Below are positions 57,072 through 64,000 of a stretch of 64,000 nucleotides of DNA, piece by piece. Source of the stretch: Carnegiea gigantea. Taxonomy: Eukaryota > Streptophyta > Magnoliopsida > Caryophyllales > Cactaceae. Both the position numbers and the translations under genes were made by a program. The notes beneath the pieces are model-generated. The model was not told the origin of the DNA. It saw only the letters and a program-made list of their open reading frames with translations, and did no database searches. Position 1 is the first letter of the stretch. Each line of letters begins with the position of its first letter. The stretch lies in assembly GCA_029747015.1 (NCBI GenBank), contig JAKOGI010002396.1:48793-112792 (forward strand), in the 5' to 3' direction.

Positions 57072-59215
57072 CTACTCAAAACAAGCATTTTCTCCAAACA
57101 GAAGTGATCTAAAGATAATTTGACAAAGCTTTTCATCATGAATGAAAAGGTGCCCACCATTTGGAACTTCATGGGACTTGATCCATGGCTGTTGTTTTGC
57201 AACATGTCTCAACATCTCCGCTGCTACTATGCCATCTTCACGCCCGATCCAAAGGTGAATGGATGCACTGTTGTCCGGGTATGGGTTCCTTAGATCCAAC
57301 GGGTCAAATTCCCATGATCCAAATGAGACCACCAAGTCTCGGTGCAGGGACTCATATGCACCTTGTTGCAGTATCTTGTCCTGCATGGTACAGAGAAACA
57401 AGAATATTCACAATTTGTTCAGACTAACATGGATCGAACAATGCTAGACCTGGCAATGCTGACCTTTATCTAATTACGTGAAGAAACAATCTGTCAAACT
57501 TGGTCCAAACTAAAATTGTATCAATCCATGCCAGGCTGGTATGCCAGAACCCGACAGGGAGTTGGCCCAATATGAGATGCCCAGAACCCAGCTCATATAT
57601 GAAAGTAACCGAACATGGACTTGACCGAGCAGCCTATTTGCCATATCTATTCCAACACTATGGCCCACAACCAGCTAAAAGGCGAAATTAAACACAGATA
57701 AGAAACATTGCCTCGTCAGGGGCTGGCACTTGTGATAATTCTTTGATAATCACCATGTCACTCTTGTTAAAAGCTTCAGGGTTATTCTTCAGAATTACAT
57801 CCACAGTAGGGAAAGAGAACCATCGCTGCAAAACCCATGCTAGTTTTGGGGCATAATGGACTATCCGGAGTGTCCATTGGTCCAGCAATGGTAGTCCTCC
57901 ATATACTTTGGTGCACAGATCAGAACGAAGTGAAGGCCACCAGTAATTGACGACAGGAACTATAAGGGCTGCACCTGCAAGCCTGTGACATTCATCCCAA
58001 GTACACTATTAGCTAAGAATAGTGCTGTATCCGGTAAAATTTCAAAATGGGTGTGGCCATGTCAGTATAGTGCTGGTCTGAGAGACCGACAACTAGGAGT
58101 AGAATAGTCAATTAAGTTGAATATACCGGTGTGGCAAGTATCGCAGGCAACCCCAAACAGGATAGGCACCCATGGAAAGCCCAATGACATAAACCTTGGG
58201 TCCAAGCTCGAGTTGGTCAGCCAGTTCTTGAATATCAAAGGCATCATTCTTTGGAGACCGCTTGGGGTTTGGATCACTTTCTGCATATCCTGGTCTATCA
58301 AATATGATAATACATATGCCCAACTCCTGCAACCAGTCCTGCAGGACACCCATCGGTTACATTAGCATCCTTTTAAAGTTTGCTCGTCAGTAGCGAGTCC
58401 CAATTCTCCCATGATATATGGTTTAAGTCAACTGAACCAGGGCCCATGTCTCATAGGGACACTTCATGTCAAGTAAAAAAAAATGGAGGACAAAACACTC
58501 CCATGCCTACAGCAGAATTTGAACTCACCTCCTTAATGGATGGCGAGGTAAATCCTAGCACTTGATATTAAGAGAAGAAAACTAGAGGCAGAAAAGGGGG
58601 TGGGGGGACAAGAAGAGAACTCTTTCAGATGCGATATTTTAGAAACATTCGAACGGTTTATTGTCAGCCTTCAAGAGAAGCACAGAAACACACAAAAAAA
58701 ATCCAACTACACCATGCCCAAGTTAGACACAATTGCAATGAAGAATCCTGTCAGCTGGTGATCAATAGACAAATTCCTGAAATCTTCTTTTTGTTAGGGT
58801 AAATGGAGCTTGGGCGTTAATTATTCTATTTCAAGGACATACAAGGGGAAAGCTGATCTGTACTTTCAGATAGAGACTAAATAGAAGAGAAATTATTTAA
58901 TTTAGTTATCGAGGACATCATGCAAAAACTTCTGGCATTTAACGGCCCAGATTTATGTACAGTTCTTACATCTGAGACAGGTATGAAGGTCTCCTTTGAG
59001 GCGCAAAAACCATGAGTGATGATGACCTTGTATGTTGCACTTTCTTTTGCAGCTCCTCTCATTTTATATGCCAAGTACCTCCCATCTCTGAGTCTGATTC
59101 TAGGTGAAGTAACAGGAGGACTATTTGCTGACCCGCATATCTTTGAAGCAGGGGGCTTCATCAACTGGTAGATTAGCCCAGCCAGGAGGACACTGGTGAA
59201 TACAGCAATCAACAT
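57072..59215 (-). CDS. plant alpha/beta-hydrolase B2, four exons, 345 aa
   Basis: Exons on the minus strand are 59215-58970, 58338-58127, 57982-57712 and 57380-57072, giving 345 codons with phases matching A1 (exon 2 is 212 bp in both). Residues 2-19 form a hydrophobic anchor (LIAVFTSVLLAGLIYQLM). HGF is at 69-71. The elbow GLSMG gives Ser137, and Asp292 (GREDG) and His320 (NGGHLF) complete the triad. Intron 3 appears to start with GC (57711-57710), giving GACGAG|GCAATG. The copy is intact and expected to be functional; the substrate is unknown. A shares the fold and residues but only moderate identity, so A and B are older paralogs duplicated together as a pair. Confidence 0.85.
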
Positions 59216-60699
59216 TTCTACGATGCCAAGAGTAGTGTCTATCAGCCAAACCACAAAGCAAACTCGAGAATGACCAAACAGCGATGAGGACAAGCATTAT
59301 AAAACATCTTAAAAATATATCTGTGGACATCGAATAGAAACAGATCTGATAGCATTAAAGACAGGTGATGCCTCATTAGTTTGTGTAACCAAAGCAACTG
59401 TTTGAATACAAAACTGAAAGTTACCTAACAATTAACCTGGATATGAAAATCAATTGGATTGAACTGCTAGTATAAGAGCCCATGCAGCTAGATAAAATCA
59501 ACCCAGAAACTGATTGCATTTATGACAGAAAAAAGATGAAGATTTTCTTTTTGAGGTAACCAATTTATTATGCCTATTAAGCATCAAGAGGGACTTACTT
59601 TTCCTTATTTGTACAAATTTATCCTTTTAGACGCCCTTTGCAGATGCGTAGACGAAAATGTTAAACAGATAAGCTAAAGGAAGGTCAGAAGACTGTACAA
59701 GAAATAATAATGCAAGCAGTTACTTGACCTTGATGAAGTTAATTGAGAGCAATCAACCTGATACAGCAAATCTACTGCATATGATTCTTGGAGTTCCGTT
59801 CTGCACTCAGCAAAGACCACTTCACTGGTTGAAGCCTGCCTCCGTTAGTTCACCGTTCAGCAACTTGCTTTTCCAGAAAAATGCCTCTTTTCTTGGCATT
59901 TTGAGGTAGAAAGCCAGACTTTAAGGAAATGAGGCACAAATTCAAAGAATGATTATTTCAGTCCACCACCCAGGTAGTCACACAAAACCAACATCTGTAA
60001 CTGACTTTCTCAGCAGTTACATCGCCACATAAGTCCAAATGCCTGCCAACTCTTTGTTCACAAGGCCAGCAAGGAAACAGACTGCTAGCATCATCCATTT
60101 TACAATTCTAAACTCTTATTAGGAAAGCGTGACAACTAGTATAGGTATTTCTTCACAACTATTATTCAATTGAATTTCAAGGATTTTCAAAATTTCTTCG
60201 AGTATACCCCCCAGTATACAAGCACTTGCACGTAAGTCTACAAAGCCTACTGTCTTCAAAACTTATTAGCAGAAATATCAACCCAGTAATTCTTCTCAAT
60301 TCTAAGCATCAAACTTAATTTTGTTTACTTTCCTCTTTTGCAAAAAATACATGTATCTTTACAGTCAGTATTTTGATATCATTAAACCAACAATTAATGA
60401 AATGTCAGGTTGCAACTAATCCAAGACACATGGAAGAAAGCATTTCACATTTACAAGAACCCCTTCGCAAAAAGGGTTTTCTGTTTTGAAGATCATTTCT
60501 ACCATTTATCTCATTATGATTTGCTTCTATACGTAAAACTTCAGATGAGTCATGCCCTAGAAAGGGAAGAGACAGGCAGCAGAATGAAATGGAAAGCCGA
60601 GGCATACTGTATTGAAATATCATAAGATACCGTGGTCAATACATTCTTTACCTCTATTAGATCAACCTTGTACAGTGCTATATCATGGTGATACATTCA
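59216..60699. other. spacer between A2 and B2, colinear with 1-1388
   Basis: Alignment by eye with 20-1388 is continuous apart from small indels, such as an insertion near 59970-60030. It includes the former A2 3' UTR (about 60400-60700). No separate gene is seen. Confidence 0.6.
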
Positions 60700-62132
60700 T
60701 CATACAAGTATTACAAGCAAAGCTAGACTTGTATCATTATAGAAACATGTCGTATAATCCACACAACTGTGACAGAAGATGGAGTCACATATGCTTTGGT
60801 CAAAGAACATAAGATGTCCAGAATCAGGAACTTCATGGTACTTAATCCAGGGAAGCTTTTCTGAGATAAACTGATTCATCTCGAAAGGAACTAATCTGTG
60901 CTCATAGCCCTGCCAAAGGTGAACAGAACCCTCGTTGTGAGGGAAAGGATTACTCAAATCCAAGGGATCAAATTCCCATTTCCCAAAACCAACCATGAGG
61001 TCTCGACGAAGAGATTCATGAACACTTTGTTGGTGTATCTTCTCCTGACACGAAGAGGAACATTTGAGAACTGGTATGTCCTCTGTTTTTTCTTTTAAAA
61101 AAAAAATGTTTCTGGAAATAAACAAGTCTAGTACCTGACCAACTGGTGGAACTTCTGACAATTTCTTTATGATCTCCAAATCTTTTCGGCTAAGGCTTGC
61201 AGGGTTGCCAGCTACAAAACTCAGTGAAGGGAACCACTTCTGAGTCATCCACCAATAGAACAACCAAGGAGCATAATGTGCAACTCGAAATGCCCATTGG
61301 TCCTGCACAAGCAACTTCTTCAAAGCCTTCTTGGATAAATCAGGAGGCAAACAAGGCCACCAGTAGTGGACAAATGGACAAACCAAGGCGAGCCCTGCCA
61401 ATCTGTTGATATGATTTAGAATATGAGAATATGATGACAACAACACACAGAAGGATTTTACTGTGTATCTTTTGAAGTCAAGGGTGAGTGTCATGCCTGT
61501 GTGGAATGTGTTTTAAACAACTATAAGCAGGGCAAACTCCCATGGATATTCCAATCACATAAAACCGGAATGTGTTTTAAACAACTATAAGCAGGGCAAG
61601 CTCCCATGGATATTCCAATCACATAAAACCTAGGTCCAAGCTGCAATGCATCAGCAAGTTCTTGAACATCATACGCTTCACTTTTCACTGAGCGCTTTGG
61701 ATAGGGATCACTCTCTCCATAACCAGCTCAATCAAAGAAGAGCAGGTATATCTTTAGCTCCTCAATAAGTTCCTGAAAATCAATACATAGGGCAATTTTA
61801 CTACAGAAAAAGGGTACAGATGCTCCTTTCTTTTTCCTATGCTCAAGCAGCAAGTGTGATGAAGTATCATTGTTTCATACCTGAGAGATTAGCAAGTTAA
61901 GGTCCTCGGAGATATTAAACCCATGAATGACAACAACCTTGTACTTGGCCTCTTCTTTACTAACACCGGCCTCCCCATATGCCAAATGCCTGCCGTCTTT
62001 GAGCTTGATTCTCGGTGAAGTCACAGGCGGGCCACCAGGGGGACCACATATTTTTGGAGGGGGCGGTTTGATCGCCTAATAAACGTAACCCACTAGAATC
62101 ACAGCCAATGCTAACACCATTGATCCAATCAT
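60700..62132 (-). pseudogene. alpha/beta-hydrolase A2, inactivated copy of A1
   Basis: The four exons are recognisable: 62132-61881, 61772-61497, 61402-61135 and 61044-60700. Codon 19 is TAG (62078-62076) where A1 has AAG. In exon 2, TGA at 61730-61728 replaces the AGA of FFDRAGYGES. A 64-bp tandem duplication (61503-61630) shifts the frame in exon 2. The C-terminus is shifted so that it ends SCVDYTTCFYND instead of LRALLCG. The first non-coding exon and promoter seen upstream of A1 are missing. Exons 3 and 4 stay open through a 90-bp intron without stops. It is a clear pseudogene; the GC donor of intron 2 (61496-61495) is preserved. Confidence 0.9.
61503..61630 (-). repeat. 64-bp tandem duplication inside A2 exon 2
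   Basis: Copies 61503-61566 and 61567-61630 both read GGAATGTGTTTTAAACAACT to CACATAAAACC and differ at about one base. The length is not a multiple of three. Confidence 0.95.
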
Positions 62133-63058
62133 TTCTGGAAGAAGAAGAATTATCACATCTTGTACCCTCATTAAAAAGGCAACAAACTCAACCAAAAACT
62201 GGGGTTCCATCAAGAATGAATAACATACGTCAAAGCTAGCTCTCTATGAAAACAAATGCCCAATTCTAAGGAGTTGCAGAAAAAGTCTTGACAGGCAGAT
62301 CCACAAAAGTTTAGCATTATGATAAGCCAAAACAAAAAGGCAAAATTGAAGCATTCATTGTCATAAGATTTTTCACCTATCAAGGCATCAAGAACTAGGC
62401 ATCATAATCATAACTACCCCTTAAATTTAAACAAGAGCAAAGACAATTAACGGGATCCCCTGAGCTGAAAATGGGAACAATTGTTCATTCTCACTTCAGA
62501 ATTTACTGCCCAAAAAATAAGCTAAAAAAATCAGAAATAATATTCTTTCACCTTTCTTATTGATAAGTTGACTGTTCATAGTACTTCCCAGAGCTCAAAA
62601 ATAAAAACCCAACTAAGTAATAACACATTAATAAGCATCAAGTTTCACAATCAAAGCCTCAAGCGAAACACTGAAAGCTGCTCAACTACAGCACAGTCTC
62701 CTTCTCACCACTAATTAAGTAACAATGTGTCAGACTTTGCATTAGACAGATTTAGGGTGTAATAAAGCAGGCTCAGGCTCGGGCTCGACTCGATCAAGGT
62801 ACATATACAACTTGGAGTGTTTCTTGAATTCCGCTCGATTTCTTTCGCAGAGTTTCTAATTAAATGCTACAATTAAAGGGATTTTTTTTTTCCGGTGAAT
62901 GAATTATGCAATCAAAATTAAATTCTAAACTTTTGTCTTGGATTTAAAAAATAAGAGATGAAATTACATGTTATTGATCCTAACAATAATATTATATTCT
63001 CTAGACAAGGACTTAAGGAAAAAAAAAATAGGAACTAATATGCTAAACCAAGCGGAGC
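62133..63058. other. A2 upstream region with duplication junction
   Basis: The match to 2716-3308 continues to about 62727, then jumps to text matching 4637-4860 (GACTTTGCA-TAGACAGA, GCAGAGTTTCTA). It is followed by unrelated AT-rich DNA and GAGCTCGG-type words (about 63045-63130) that cut into hydrolase B3. Confidence 0.6.
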
Positions 63059-64000
63059 CAATCTAAGCTTTGCTGAGCTCGGTTTGGTAAACTTTTGAAC
63101 CTGGTTGAGCTTGATTTGACTGAAACCCGAATCGATTTTGAATATCGAAGGCATCATTCTTTGGAGACCGCTTAGGGTTTGGATCACTCTCTGCATATCC
63201 CGGGCCATCAAATGTGAGAATACATATGCCCAACTCTTGCAACCAGTCCTCCAGGACACCCATCAGTTACATTAGCATCCTTTTTGAAGTTCGCTTGTCA
63301 GTAGTCAGTAACGACTCCAAATCCTCACATGATATATTTTGGTTAAGTCAACTGACCCAGGGCCCCATGTCTCCTAGGGACACTTCATGTCCGAAAGTGA
63401 GGAGAAATGGAGGGCAAAACACTCCCATGCAGCAGAATTTGATCTCATTTCCTACTTGTATGGCGAGGTAAATCCCAGCACTTGACATTAAGAGAAGAAA
63501 ACTAGAGGCAGAAGAAGGGGGGGGGGGGACAGGAAGAGAACTCTTTCAGATGAGATATCCAAGAAACATTCAAACAGCTTATCGTCAGCCTTCAAGGGAA
63601 GCACAGAAACACACAAAAAATCCAACCGCAACATGCTCAAGTTATATGCAATTGCGACGAAGAACCAAGTCCGTTGATGATCAATGGACATATTGCTGGA
63701 AATTGGAATCTTCTTTTTGTTAAGGTAAACGGAGCTTGAGTGTTAATTACTCTATTTCGAGGACATAGAAGAAACACTGCTTCATGGTAAATCTGCTGAT
63801 CTGTAATTTCAAATAGAGACTTGATAGAAGATAGATTCTTCAATAATTATCCAGGACTTCAAGCAAAAAACTTCTGGCATGTAATATCACAGATTTGTAT
63901 ACAGTTCTTACATCTGAGACAGGTATGAAGGTCTCTTTTGAGGGGCAAAAACCACGAATGATGATGACCATGTATTTTGCATTTTCCTTTGCAACTCCTC
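63059..64000 (-). pseudogene. alpha/beta-hydrolase B3, 3'-truncated, 5' end beyond the window
   Basis: Part of exon 1 is present from 64000 to about 63898 (GVAKENAKYMVIIIRGF, then SKETFIPVSD). Exon 2 starts at about 63252 with DWLQELGICILTFDGPGYAE. It runs to KNDAFDIQ and then breaks at about 63143 into GAGCTTGATTTG-type repeat text, so the nucleophile elbow and everything downstream are lost. The HGF motif is changed to RGF (CAT to CGT). The intron between them is closely similar to that of B2. This is a truncated pseudogene. Confidence 0.8.

Noticed and set aside
60700..61494. A 264-codon single open frame that looks like a complete gene
   Set aside because: It is exons 3 and 4 of pseudogene A2 read through a stop-free intron. 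Its first residues are intron sequence and its upstream exons carry nonsense codons.

Overview
The window is nuclear DNA of a flowering plant, most likely a dicot. The evidence is spliced genes with GT-AG and GC-AG introns, a plant-type LRR receptor kinase, LTR retrotransposons with plant-type primer sites, MITEs and long AT-rich intergenic DNA. There are no bacterial operons, rRNA genes or convincing tRNA genes. The species cannot be named from the sequence.

Three themes make up the window. (1) Both ends carry a tandem family of plant alpha/beta-hydrolase genes, all on the minus strand. At the left are the edge-truncated copy B1 (1-64) and the intact four-exon copy A1 (1389-2715). At the right are the intact copy B2 (57072-59215), the pseudogene A2 (60700-62132) and the truncated copy B3 (63059-64000). 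The blocks 1-4860 and 59190-62945 are paralogous, so an ancestral A-B pair was duplicated. A further half-copy, C, lies at 20663-21724. About 50 kb of other sequence now separates the two ends.

(2) At 34602-48860, minus strand, lies one large LRR receptor-like kinase of the Xa21/EFR/FLS2 type (LRR-XII). It can be read as six exons giving 1223 codons with perfect phase agreement: signal peptide, LRR N-cap, many LRRs, transmembrane helix and a Ser/Thr kinase. Its LRR-coding interior has been amplified into four direct copies of about 2.735 kb (36906-47840). Each carries one 291-bp and one 72-bp LRR exon of compatible phase, a shared frameshifted dead exon, and (in three copies) a truncated LRR exon.

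(3) The rest is transposon-rich. There is a decayed Ty1/copia element (about 8335-14720), with a solo LTR nested in its 5' LTR and a MITE nested in its reverse transcriptase. There is a decayed hAT transposase (15848-17463) and a complete non-autonomous LTR retrotransposon with target-site duplication (22551-28206). That element carries a gag-like ORF broken by a single UGA. LINE RNase H fragments, several MITE families and degenerate satellite-like arrays make up the remainder.

The clearly functional candidates are hydrolases A1 and B2 and the LRR kinase. The most unusual object is the internally amplified receptor gene, in which repeated, phase-compatible LRR exon cassettes sit inside what is now a very long intron. 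All exon boundaries were read by eye from splice motifs, phase and comparison of paralogs within the window.
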